From: DATDAW01 sp036524675
Lineage (GTDB): Bacteria > Verrucomicrobiota > Verrucomicrobiia > Chthoniobacterales > DASVRZ01
Assembly: GCA_036524675.1 (NCBI GenBank)
Contig: DATDBU010000113.1
Span: 62,001 to 126,000, forward strand
Length of the DNA: 64,000 nucleotides
Direction: 5' to 3'
Of this stretch, positions 18,494 to 27,019 are shown in pieces. The position numbers and the translations under genes are program-made. Position 1 is the stretch's first letter; every line of letters starts with the position of its first letter. A model generated the notes under the pieces. That model did no database searches and had not been told where the DNA came from. It saw nothing but the letters and a program-made list of their open reading frames with translations.

Positions 18494-18616
18494 GCGAAAA
18501 AGTTATGAGGGCGGATTTGGAAAGTCAACGCGCGCGGAATGTTACTAGCTTGTTTTCAGCAGACTCTTTAGCTCCGATTCGGCCTTCTGAAAACTGAAAC
18601 TTGAATGCTGAACTTA

Positions 18617-20452
18617 TTACTTTGCAGTTAGCTCCCCTTCGTATGCCTCAATCGTTTCAAGACGCACTTTTCGGCTCCCGCGTTCCGTCGGCAACTCGAC
18701 TTCTTCACCCAGCGTTTTGCCAAGCAAAGCCTGGCCTATTGCAGTGAGATAACTGATGATTCCTTTTTCCGGCTCGCTATCCCACGCTCCCAGGATGGAA
18801 TACTTTTCCTGATCGCCAGAGGCTACATCCGCCAGCGTGACCACAGTGCCAATGGAGACCTTGGATGTGTCTGGATTTTCGAAACCAGTGCCACGGGCAC
18901 GGTTGAGCATGAATTCCAACTCAGCCTTGCGACGCATCAGAACGCGCTGCTGATCTTTTGCTGATTTGTATTCAAAATTCTCACGTAAGTCTCCGTATTC
19001 GCGAGCGATCTGAATATCGCGGCGGTTCTCCGGGATCTTCTTGCTGTCGAGCTCTTCGAGTTCAATTTTACGCTTTTCAAGACTCGACCAGGAAACGATA
19101 AGGGCTTCTTCCTTCTCCTCGGTCTCGCCTGTGAGCATCGATTGCATCTCCGGGTGCGCCTTGATGATCCGTGCCAAAAGCGAACGTTTATTGAGCTCCT
19201 CGAAAACCGGCGTGAGCATCAGCTTGCGCATCACGTCACGGACTTCGTCCCGATCCGCAGCGGCGAGGGCATCCGCAATGAGTTCGCGGTCGTCGAGCAG
19301 GAAATCATGCAAACGGCTGCTCTTTTTTTCGCTAAACTGATCACGTTCCAGCGCTCCAAAAATCGCCGCAAGGAATGCCGGATTTACAAAATCCGGAAAT
19401 ACCGTCCGTTCTTTCCCCAGCCAAAGCAAGCCCTCGGAAGAAATGCTCTGATCGCGGATCGCCTTGTCCAAAGCTCTGGAGAGCTCGGAGCGTTTGCCAT
19501 GCTCTTCGAGCAGGGTAGCGACCTCGCCGACGAGCCGGCTGTTCGCCCGGAGAACCAGAAGTAGCATTTTGTCCACCCACCGCTCGGGAAACGCCGCCGG
19601 ATACTTGGCAAGCACAGAGCGCTGCTTCGCCGCGGAAACCTGGGGAAGAATATCGTGCAAACGCGATTCCTCATCACGAAGCAGTTTTTCGAGCGACAAA
19701 GCATCGCCAGCACGCAGGCTCGGAAATTTTTCCAGGATCGCGTCGCGGCCGACGAGAAGTTCCTTGGAGTGAGCCGTGTGAAGTTTCTGATTCTGGGCGG
19801 CTGCGATATTGATGAGGGAAACAATTTCCCGCAATTTCGCTTCGTCGGAGGTAAAGACGTCGAGACTCCGCGTGATCTGATCCAGTGACGCAATCCGCTC
19901 CTTTGCCTGGCGTGCACTCTTGAATGCGCCAACGAGCTCGTCGACACGCGAAAGCGCCTGCGCACGCAGGATCACCGGATCGGTCCGCTTGGCGGGCAGC
20001 GCGAACAAACCGTTGGATTTCAGGAGCTTCTTCGTGCTTTCCCACCACTTCTTGAATACGGCCTCGGACATCAGGTCCGGGACCATCAACTTCGAAATCT
20101 GATCCACCGTTAGCTTGCTGTCATAATCCGCCAGCACCATCCGCAGAAACTTTGCCGGGTCTTCCGCTGCAAGTTTTTTCAAAGTCGGGGCGTCTGTCGC
20201 TTTCTTAACCAGAAAATGTTCCTCTGGAATCAGCTGAAGCGTTTCGGCTGCGTATTGAAACTGCATGGGATGCGCCTTCCGTCCGTGAAAATCGATGAGC
20301 ACCTGTCCGGCGATGTCGTTCCATGATTCGATCCGGCCAAATCCCCAGCTTTTGTGAAGCACCCACGTGCCAGGCACTAGATTGCTGAGAACCTCGCCCG
20401 TCTTCGAAGTAAGCCTGCCCGCTTCCACGAGCTTCTGGATTTCAGGTTGCAT
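18617..20452 (-). CDS. greA: GreA transcript cleavage factor with long N-terminal extension
   Basis: 611 residues from ATG 20452, four times the usual ~158 of GreA. The C-terminal ~150 residues are a normal GreA: a coiled coil with the catalytic tip GDLREN (conserved Asp and Glu that reach the RNA polymerase active site), then the FKBP-like domain with G-T-V-V-T-L and L-L-G-K-x-x-G-E-E-V-E-L-P. The ~450-residue extension is helical, with an N-terminal G-T-W-V-L-H-K-S-W-G-F-G-R-I segment resembling a small beta barrel. From memory, Chlamydiae carry a similarly enlarged GreA. Rescues backtracked RNA polymerase; the extension's role is unknown. Confidence 0.9.
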   Translation of the reverse strand: MQPEIQKLVEAGRLTSKTGEVLSNLVPGTWVLHKSWGFGRIESWNDIAGQVLIDFHGRKAHPMQFQYAAETLQLIPEEHFLVKKATDAPTLKKLAAEDPAKFLRMVLADYDSKLTVDQISKLMVPDLMSEAVFKKWWESTKKLLKSNGLFALPAKRTDPVILRAQALSRVDELVGAFKSARQAKERIASLDQITRSLDVFTSDEAKLREIVSLINIAAAQNQKLHTAHSKELLVGRDAILEKFPSLRAGDALSLEKLLRDEESRLHDILPQVSAAKQRSVLAKYPAAFPERWVDKMLLLVLRANSRLVGEVATLLEEHGKRSELSRALDKAIRDQSISSEGLLWLGKERTVFPDFVNPAFLAAIFGALERDQFSEKKSSRLHDFLLDDRELIADALAAADRDEVRDVMRKLMLTPVFEELNKRSLLARIIKAHPEMQSMLTGETEEKEEALIVSWSSLEKRKIELEELDSKKIPENRRDIQIAREYGDLRENFEYKSAKDQQRVLMRRKAELEFMLNRARGTGFENPDTSKVSIGTVVTLADVASGDQEKYSILGAWDSEPEKGIISYLTAIGQALLGKTLGEEVELPTERGSRKVRLETIEAYEGELTAK

Positions 20453-20574
20453 AGAGTCCGCCAAAGTAGGGATGCGCCCCCACGTAGGCAAAGGAAAAGT
20501 ATCTACAGATTGCACCGATTTGCTCAGATGATTGAGAACATTTTTCAATCTGCACAAATCGGCGCAACCGTGAA

Positions 20575-21546
20575 TCACAATAGTTTGAACCTTGCCAAAT
20601 CCTGAGATTCGACCAACCCCACTGGGCGATTGTTTTCATCGATTACGATCAAGTCGTCGATGCGGTGTCGTTCGAGGATTTCAAGGACATCTACTGCAAG
20701 TTTTCCGGCAGAAATGGTAATCGGCCGTCGCGTCATGTGATTGGAAACCACGTGATTTCCCACATTGGGCTCGTTTTCATAGACGCGTGCGAAATCACCG
20801 TGGGTAAAAACGCCGACCAGTTTTCCATCAGGATCGACAATGATCGCAGCGCCTCCCCTCGCCCCAGACATTGCGCGAAGCGTTTCGCGAATCGTCGTTT
20901 CCGGCGGCACAATAGCAATTCTTTCCCCGGAACGCATGATGTCGGTCACCTTAAGCAACAATCGCCGTCCGAGTTGACCACCGGGATGGAACTTCGCGAA
21001 ATCCGCTTCCGTAAAACCACGCGACTCGAGCAAAACCATCGCCAGCGCATCCCCTAGCGCCAGCATCACGATGCTGCTGGACGTCGGCGCAAGATTCAGC
21101 GGACACGCCTCTTTTCCGATCGAAACATCCAGATGCACGGCGCTGTGCTGGGCAAGCGTCGAAGCGGCGTTCCCCGTCATGGAAATAATCGGCGCGTCAA
21201 AACGCCGCAGAGCCGGGAGCAGATTCACCAATTCCTCCGTTTCACCCGATGCCGACAATGCGAGGATCACATCCCCATCCGCAATAACGCCGAGGTCGCC
21301 GTGGAGCGAATTCACCGAATGCAAAACCACCGCCAACGCTCCAGTGCTGGTGAGTGTGGAAGCGATTTTTTCGCCGATGTGCCCCGATTTCCCAACACCG
21401 AGCACGACGATTTTTCCACGCTTATCGAGCACCTCCCGGATGAGGTCAATCGCCCGGATAAATGACTCATCGAGCCGCTCTTCGAGCCGTTGCAGTTCTG
21501 CGATCTCAATCCCGAGCACTCGTCGGGCCATGTGGAGGTAATTCAT
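20575..21546 (-). CDS. kdsD: Arabinose-5-phosphate isomerase (KpsF/GutQ family)
   Basis: 323 residues: N-terminal SIS domain (V-L-G-V-G-K-S-G-H-I-G-E-K-I-A near residue 50 and A-L-S-A-S-G-E-T-E-E near 105), then two CBS domains (about 205-323). This is the classic KdsD arrangement, converting ribulose 5-phosphate to arabinose 5-phosphate for 3-deoxy-D-manno-octulosonate synthesis. It implies KDO-containing lipopolysaccharide. Lies between gyrA and greA on the same strand. Confidence 0.92.
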   Translation of the reverse strand: MNYLHMARRVLGIEIAELQRLEERLDESFIRAIDLIREVLDKRGKIVVLGVGKSGHIGEKIASTLTSTGALAVVLHSVNSLHGDLGVIADGDVILALSASGETEELVNLLPALRRFDAPIISMTGNAASTLAQHSAVHLDVSIGKEACPLNLAPTSSSIVMLALGDALAMVLLESRGFTEADFAKFHPGGQLGRRLLLKVTDIMRSGERIAIVPPETTIRETLRAMSGARGGAAIIVDPDGKLVGVFTHGDFARVYENEPNVGNHVVSNHMTRRPITISAGKLAVDVLEILERHRIDDLIVIDENNRPVGLVESQDLARFKLL

Positions 21547-21629
21547 CCGGGATGATCGTATTCAGAAAAACGCTCTTGAGAACTGCGGGGACAGGCCTGG
21601 CTTCTTATCCAAACTAACGCGTTACGCTG

Positions 21630-24197
21630 TTACGCAGTCTCCGCGTCGCCGGATTCCTCGTCGTCTTCGCTAGCGACCACAGGAGCGATGGCCTGAAGGC
21701 GCTCATTTTCGCGGAGATCGATGAGCTTGACGCCTTGGGCATTGCGGCCGGTCTCACGAATTTCGGAGACACGAGTGCGGACCATTTTGCCTTTGTTCGT
21801 GATCAGCATCATTTCATCGCCGTCGCGAACCGTGAGCGCGCCGACCACCGAACCTGTACGGTCGGTAGTTTTCATCGTAATGATGCCTTTCCCGCCTCTG
21901 GATTGGATGCGGTATTCGTCGAAAGCCGTGCGCTTGCCGAGGCCTTCGTCACCGGCAACAAGGAGCTGCGCCTCATTGTTAACGAGTGCCGCAGCGACGA
22001 CGTAATCATTGGGTGCTGGCCGGATTCCCCAGACGCCGACAGTATCGCGGCCTTGATCGCGCATTTCTTCCTCGTGGAAACGGATGCTCATGCCGTCGTG
22101 TGTAATCAGCACGATTTCGTTGAATCCATCGGTGAGCCTGGCGTCGATCAGGCGGTCGCCCTCCTCAATCTTGATTGCGATGATGCCTCCCTTACGGATG
22201 TTGCGGAAGTCGTTGAGATTCGACTTTTTGACGATGCCCGAACGTGTCGCGAAGACGATGTGAAGCTTATCGGTCCACGTCTCGTCGTCGTTTCTCTGGC
22301 CCTGGATGCGGATCGTGGTGGCAATTTTTTCCTCGGAACGGAGCTCGAGGAAGTTCGCGATGCTTCGACCTTTGCTCGCCCGACTCATTTCCGGGATTTC
22401 AAATACGCGCTCGACATAGCAACGCCCGTCCTGCGTAAAAAACATCAAATAGTCGTGGGTCGCAGCAGTGAACAGATGCTCGACGAAATCGCTGTCCTCG
22501 GCGTTCTCCGACTCACGCGCCGTCATACCAATAACACCTTTCCCGCCACGGCGCTGGGCGCGATAAGCACTTACAGCCGTGCGCTTTATGAAACCATTGT
22601 GTGTTATTGTGATGATGCAGCCTTCGTTGGCTATCAGGTCCTCGATGCTGATTTCGCCTTCGGCGGGAACAATCTGCGTGCGGCGTTCCGTGCCGTATTT
22701 CCTCTGAATATCGCGCAGCTCAGTTTTGATGATGGTCAAAACGCGGCCTTCGTTCGCGAGAATATCCAGCAGGTCCTTGATGACTTCGATCAACGCGTCG
22801 TATTCCGACTTGATGCTTTCCCGCTCCAGTCCGGTGAGTTGATAAAGACGCAGATCGAGGATATGGCCGACCTGCTTTTCGCTTAAGCGATAAAAACCGT
22901 CGGCAACCCGGGCTGTATCGCGGATCAGAATACCGAGCTCTTCAACACTGGCGCGGGTCCACGAAAGACCGAGCAATTTGCCTTTGGCATCGTCACGATC
23001 ACGTGAATCGCGGATGATTTTGATAAAGTCATCGAGGTTGGCGAGAGCGATGAGCAACCCCTCGAGCTTTTCAGCTTGGGCTTCCGCTTCGCTGAGGAGA
23101 AAACGCGTACGGCGCAGAACAACCTCGCGACGGTGTTCGATATAACACGCGATGGCATCCTTGAGCGACAGGAGCCGTGGTTTTCCATGATCGATGGCCA
23201 GCGCATTGACAGCGAACGACGACTCGAGCGCAGTGTGCTTATAAAGATTGTTGACGATGATCTTGGGATTCGCGTCCCGCTTGAGATCGATAACGACGCG
23301 AGTGTCCTCGGCGCTTTCATCACGGACGTCGCTGATGCCGGTAAGAACCTTGTCATTCACCAGATCAGCGATGCGTTTCACCAAATCCGCGCGATTTACG
23401 TTGAATGGAATCTCCGCGATGATGATTTGTTCACGGCCCCCTTTGATTTCCGTCGTACCAATCCGGCCCCGGACGCGGACGGCGCCGCGGCCTGTTTCAA
23501 AATATTGCTGAATACCAGCAGTGCCCTGGATGATACACCCTGTAGGGAAATCGGGGCCTTTGACGTACTGCATGAGGCCCGCAATCGTGATATCCGGGTC
23601 GTCGATCTGTGCGCAGATGCCGTCAATGACCTCGCTGAGGTTGTGTGGCGGGATGTTCGTCGCCATGCCGACGGCGATGCCGGTTCCTCCGTTCACTAGA
23701 AGATTCGGGAACGCCGCGGGGAAAACCGTAGGCTCGGTCCGCGTCTCGTCGTAATTGGGAACGAAATCGACCGTGTCCTTGTCCATGTCCTGCATCAACG
23801 CCGCGCCGAGGTGCTGGAGCCTGGCCTCGGTGTAACGCATGGACGCCGGAGGGTCACCTTCTACAGAGCCGAAATTCCCCTGTCCATCGACAAGCAATTC
23901 GCGCATGGCCCACGGTTGCGCCATGTGAACGAGAGTCGGATAAATCGCCTGGTCGCCGTGCGGGTGATAATTACCCATCGTCTCGCCGACGATCTTGGCG
24001 CACTTGAGGTGCTTGCGATTCGGCTGCACGCCGAGGTCGTTCATCGCGTAAAGGATGCGGCGTTGAGAAGGTTTCAAACCGTCGCGCGCATCTGGTAGCG
24101 CACGGGAAATGATCACCGACATCGAGTAGTCGAGGAAGGATTTGGACATCTCCTCGGCCACATTTACGGGTTGGACTTTTTCGTTCTGATTATACAT
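21630..24197 (-). CDS. gyrA: DNA gyrase subunit A
   Basis: 855 residues with the catalytic tyrosine Y122 in R-Y-T-E and a C-terminal beta-pinwheel domain containing an intact GyrA box (QRRGGKG), which separates it from ParC. Introduces negative supercoils with GyrB, which is not in this window. Numbering matches E. coli exactly through the active site. The quinolone-determining positions differ: residue 83 is Gln (codon 23949-23951) where E. coli has Ser, and residue 87 is Pro (23937-23939) where E. coli has Asp, in the context HPHGDQAIYPT. The acidic tail is short. Confidence 0.98.
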   Translation of the reverse strand: MYNQNEKVQPVNVAEEMSKSFLDYSMSVIISRALPDARDGLKPSQRRILYAMNDLGVQPNRKHLKCAKIVGETMGNYHPHGDQAIYPTLVHMAQPWAMRELLVDGQGNFGSVEGDPPASMRYTEARLQHLGAALMQDMDKDTVDFVPNYDETRTEPTVFPAAFPNLLVNGGTGIAVGMATNIPPHNLSEVIDGICAQIDDPDITIAGLMQYVKGPDFPTGCIIQGTAGIQQYFETGRGAVRVRGRIGTTEIKGGREQIIIAEIPFNVNRADLVKRIADLVNDKVLTGISDVRDESAEDTRVVIDLKRDANPKIIVNNLYKHTALESSFAVNALAIDHGKPRLLSLKDAIACYIEHRREVVLRRTRFLLSEAEAQAEKLEGLLIALANLDDFIKIIRDSRDRDDAKGKLLGLSWTRASVEELGILIRDTARVADGFYRLSEKQVGHILDLRLYQLTGLERESIKSEYDALIEVIKDLLDILANEGRVLTIIKTELRDIQRKYGTERRTQIVPAEGEISIEDLIANEGCIITITHNGFIKRTAVSAYRAQRRGGKGVIGMTARESENAEDSDFVEHLFTAATHDYLMFFTQDGRCYVERVFEIPEMSRASKGRSIANFLELRSEEKIATTIRIQGQRNDDETWTDKLHIVFATRSGIVKKSNLNDFRNIRKGGIIAIKIEEGDRLIDARLTDGFNEIVLITHDGMSIRFHEEEMRDQGRDTVGVWGIRPAPNDYVVAAALVNNEAQLLVAGDEGLGKRTAFDEYRIQSRGGKGIITMKTTDRTGSVVGALTVRDGDEMMLITNKGKMVRTRVSEIRETGRNAQGVKLIDLRENERLQAIAPVVASEDDEESGDAETA

Positions 24198-24772
24198 TTG
24201 GGCAAACTGCTTCTCCGAAGGCGAAAAGACGGTTCGCCCGGCGCATCTGGACAGTCAAGGTGGGGAGAATGGGTGTGTCAACTATTCGGACTCGATTTCC
24301 CGGCGTGAGAATCCCGTATTCGAGCGATCCCTCTCTCCATTTCTTCCGAGTAATCGGGTATGGCCCCCCCTTCAGGCTCAACTCGGTCCAACAATGCCAA
24401 GCTGACATGTTGACACAGCCAGGCCGATTTATTAGAAATGTTCTGCAAAACCGCAAAAGCATGCTCCTCCCAAATTCGGCTCACATCCTCTTCGCGAGGA
24501 CGCGTCAACTACGAACGGAAATTTTCGGAGGCGACGGCGAGAATACAAAGGAGCAATCAATCTACTTGCTGGACCCGTGGTGATACCGGCAGCCCACCGT
24601 TATCCAGTCATCACGTCATGAGATTGCCCAAAGCGACTTTTGTGCCATGATTGAACGAGTGCCCAAACAATTTCCCCTTTTTTGACCATTACTCCATCTA
24701 AGATCGCTCACGTTCCCACAGCGTTTACGGATAAGCCGTAAGCCCGAGATCGCTCAGTTACCAAAACTCCAA
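24198..24772. other. Intergenic region between divergent gyrA and PAS-PP2C gene
   Basis: 575 bases upstream of both flanking genes. I see no convincing reading frame: the small frames have no ribosome binding site or recognisable protein. It must hold the gyrA promoter on the minus strand and the phosphatase promoter on the plus strand, but no clear -35/-10 pair stands out. The part nearest the phosphatase has a repeat/hairpin structure, listed separately. Confidence 0.5.
24701..24756. promoter_or_regulatory. Paired direct repeats flanking a hairpin upstream of the PAS-PP2C gene
   Basis: AGATCGCTCA occurs at 24701-24710 and again at 24747-24756, 46 bases apart. Between them TTACGG (24725-24730) and CCGTAA (24736-24741) form a 6-bp hairpin with a 5-base loop. 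The block ends 17 bases before the phosphatase ATG. Could be an operator or a leader-RNA element; no known regulator site recognised. Confidence 0.3.
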
Positions 24773-26083
24773 ATGAACAACCAAACACCCCCAGGCATGG
24801 AGAATCCCGCTCTTGGAATGGATCTCCTCAGCTTCCTGCTCGAAAACACCCCGGACCAAGTTTATTTCAAAGATAAGGAAGGGCGTTTCTTACGTGCGAG
24901 CAAGGCCGTAGCTGACTTCCTGGCTGTGCCGAACGCCCTCGATCTCATTGGAAGGAGCGACTTCGATTTCTGGTCACCGGAAACGGCCCGCGCAACACGC
25001 ATCGATGAACAGCAGATCATGGAGACGGGACAGCCGCTGGTGGGGAAAATAGAGAGGCTCGTTCATCCCGACGGACGGATCAGTTGGGACCACACCACCA
25101 AGCTGCCTCTCCGGAACTCACTGGGACAGATTATCGGCGTCTGCGGCATCAACAAGGATTTCACGCAGATTAAGAAGATGGAGAACGCACTGCGTGAGGA
25201 AAGGAATCGTCTCCGCATTACGACAGCCGAATTGGCAGCGAAAAACGCTCAGCTTGAAGCGGACCTGCGCATGGCTCGTGAAATACAGGAGGCGCTATTG
25301 CCGCGCGAGTATCCCTCCGGACGCGAGCCAGGAATTTCGGACCCGGGCGCACTCTCCTTCGCCCATTGCTACCGTCCCGCAGCAGCCGTCGGCGGTGATT
25401 TCTTTCACTTCTTTCCGCTGTCCCAACACAAGGCAGGTATTTTTATCTGTGATGTGATGGGCCACGGATTGCGCGCCGCCTTGGTCACGGCAATTATTCG
25501 CACTTGCCTGGAGGAATTGCGGCCCTCTCTCAGCGATCCCGGTCAATTTCTTAGGAATTTGAATTCCCGCCTTCGGTCGATCCTCGGTAGCGTCGATGAG
25601 CCCTTTGTCGCCACGGCTTTTTACATGGTCGCAGATCCGTCTGCCGGAGAGGTGCACTTCGCCAATGCCGGCCATCCTGCTCCAGTGAATTTGCGGCGCT
25701 CCAGCGGGATAGCTGAGAAAGTGGCTGAAAGTGGACGGAGACCCGGCTGCGCGTTGGGACTCTTCAAAGAGGCAGATTATCGTACGGGACATTTACCTTT
25801 CGAGAGGGGAGATCGAATTGTCCTTTTCACAGACGGCCTTTATGAAGTTGATTCGCCCCAAGGTGACGAATTCGGAATGAGCTCTCTGATCGATAGTTTC
25901 CGACGTCACGCAGACCTCCCCGCGAATGACCTTTTTGACGCGGTTCTCGGGGATGTGTCGCGCTTCTCCCTCCGCGAAGACTTCGACGACGACGTGTGCC
26001 TCGTAGCGGTCGAGCAGCCATCTTCCAATACGCGTAGCCGGGCATTCACCGTAACGGCAAACGGCATCAAATCTTCAAACTAA
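24773..26083 (+). CDS. PAS-domain PP2C/SpoIIE-type serine phosphatase
   Basis: 436 residues, soluble. An N-terminal PAS domain (about 19-140, starting LLENTPDQVYFKDKEG) is followed by a coiled-coil linker (about 142-180) and a SpoIIE/RsbU-like PP2C domain (about 195-415). Metal-binding elements are visible: GGDFFHF, CDVMGHGLRAAL, N-A-G-H-P-A-P, F-T-D-G-L-Y-E and E-D-F-D-D-D-V-C. Such proteins sense a ligand through PAS and dephosphorylate anti-sigma-factor antagonists or similar partners. No RsbW/RsbV-like partner lies adjacent, so the target is unknown. Confidence 0.88.
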   Translation: MNNQTPPGMENPALGMDLLSFLLENTPDQVYFKDKEGRFLRASKAVADFLAVPNALDLIGRSDFDFWSPETARATRIDEQQIMETGQPLVGKIERLVHPDGRISWDHTTKLPLRNSLGQIIGVCGINKDFTQIKKMENALREERNRLRITTAELAAKNAQLEADLRMAREIQEALLPREYPSGREPGISDPGALSFAHCYRPAAAVGGDFFHFFPLSQHKAGIFICDVMGHGLRAALVTAIIRTCLEELRPSLSDPGQFLRNLNSRLRSILGSVDEPFVATAFYMVADPSAGEVHFANAGHPAPVNLRRSSGIAEKVAESGRRPGCALGLFKEADYRTGHLPFERGDRIVLFTDGLYEVDSPQGDEFGMSSLIDSFRRHADLPANDLFDAVLGDVSRFSLREDFDDDVCLVAVEQPSSNTRSRAFTVTANGIKSSN

Positions 26084-26091
26084 AACGGCGC

Positions 26092-26184
26092 TGGTTCCGG
26101 GCATACGCCAAGTCGGGCCGGGGAAGCCAGCTGAGTACACGGAACCAACATCTTGGTGCCCAGGCGGAACATTACCGCCCGGGC
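26092..26184. terminator. Two stacked hairpins between convergent genes
   Basis: An 8-base inverted repeat TGGTTCCG (26092-26099) / CGGAACCA (26140-26147) encloses ~40 bases. It is followed by a strong GC hairpin GCCCAGGCGG (26158-26167) / CCGCCCGGGC (26175-26184), perfect on the minus strand allowing one G-U pair. It lies between the stop codons of two convergent genes, so a bidirectional terminator is likely, but neither side has a T tract. A structured RNA is the alternative. Confidence 0.4.
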
Positions 26185-26225
26185 GTCCCGTGCAGGGCCA
26201 CCCTAAAAGCCGCGAAAGCTCTTAC

Positions 26226-26999
26226 TTACGCTTTCACCAGATTTTCTTCGATGTAACGGAAGCTTTGAGCCAACGAATCAAGCGGATTGCCGGGCGTTGT
26301 GTCTTGTTCAACCACAAACCATTCACACCCGGCATCTTCCGCTGCGGCGATGATTTTTCTGAAGTTCAGATTCCCAGCGCCGATCTCGCAAAATTCGATG
26401 CTGTTCTTGGAGTTAATCTTGAAGTCTTTCAGATGAATGATCGGTAAACGGCCATTCAGTTTTTCGCACCACGCGACGGGGTCTCCGCCGCCATGTTGGA
26501 TCCAAAACGTATCCGGCTCACCTTGCACGTATTTCGGTGATGTTCCGTTGTAAATGAGATCGAGGATCACAACCCCGTCGAATTTGCGGAATTCGTGGTG
26601 GTGGTTGTGGTAACAAAGGACCTTCCCCGCTTCGGCGAGCACTTTACCGGATTTTTCGAGCCCGGCGATCAGCCCATGAAGGCTTTCAGCGCTTTCGAAG
26701 TCGATTCCGGACGGAAACGGGTACGCCGTGATTTTCGTCCGAAGCGCATCGAGCGTTTCGACGACTTTCCGTGGCGCATTCAAAATGGCATCTGGTGATT
26801 CGTGGGTTGCACAAACAGTGAGGCCTTCCCCGTCGAGGATTTTGACCAGTTCGCTGGTAGCGATCGGGCCAACGCCACTGATTTGGACGGCCGTATAGCC
26901 GATACTGCGGACTGCTTTCAGGGTTTTGGCAATATCCGCGGGTGTTTGAAGAAGGTCGCGGACGGTATAAAGCTGGGCGGCAACTTGAGAGAGTTTCAT
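26226..26999 (-). CDS. Sugar phosphate isomerase/epimerase (xylose-isomerase-like TIM barrel)
   Basis: 257 residues of the AP-endonuclease-2/xylose-isomerase-like TIM barrel superfamily: A-A-Q-L-Y-T-V-R-D near the start, then L-C-Y-H-N-H-H-H-E-F (metal-binding region), D-P-V-A-W-C-E-K-L and H-L-K-D-F. The ATG at 26999 begins with the family-like M-K-L-S-Q; a GTG at 27023 would overlap the upstream oxidoreductase stop. Typical of inositol and sugar catabolism; the real substrate cannot be told. Co-oriented with, and immediately downstream of, the Gfo/Idh/MocA gene. Confidence 0.82.
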   Translation of the reverse strand: MKLSQVAAQLYTVRDLLQTPADIAKTLKAVRSIGYTAVQISGVGPIATSELVKILDGEGLTVCATHESPDAILNAPRKVVETLDALRTKITAYPFPSGIDFESAESLHGLIAGLEKSGKVLAEAGKVLCYHNHHHEFRKFDGVVILDLIYNGTSPKYVQGEPDTFWIQHGGGDPVAWCEKLNGRLPIIHLKDFKINSKNSIEFCEIGAGNLNFRKIIAAAEDAGCEWFVVEQDTTPGNPLDSLAQSFRYIEENLVKA

Positions 27000-27019
27000 T
27001 CTGAACAGGGGGTTTGAGG

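Noticed and set aside
21735..22886. 383-codon plus-strand frame inside gyrA
   Set aside because: Antisense to conserved gyrA sequence; no recognisable protein features.
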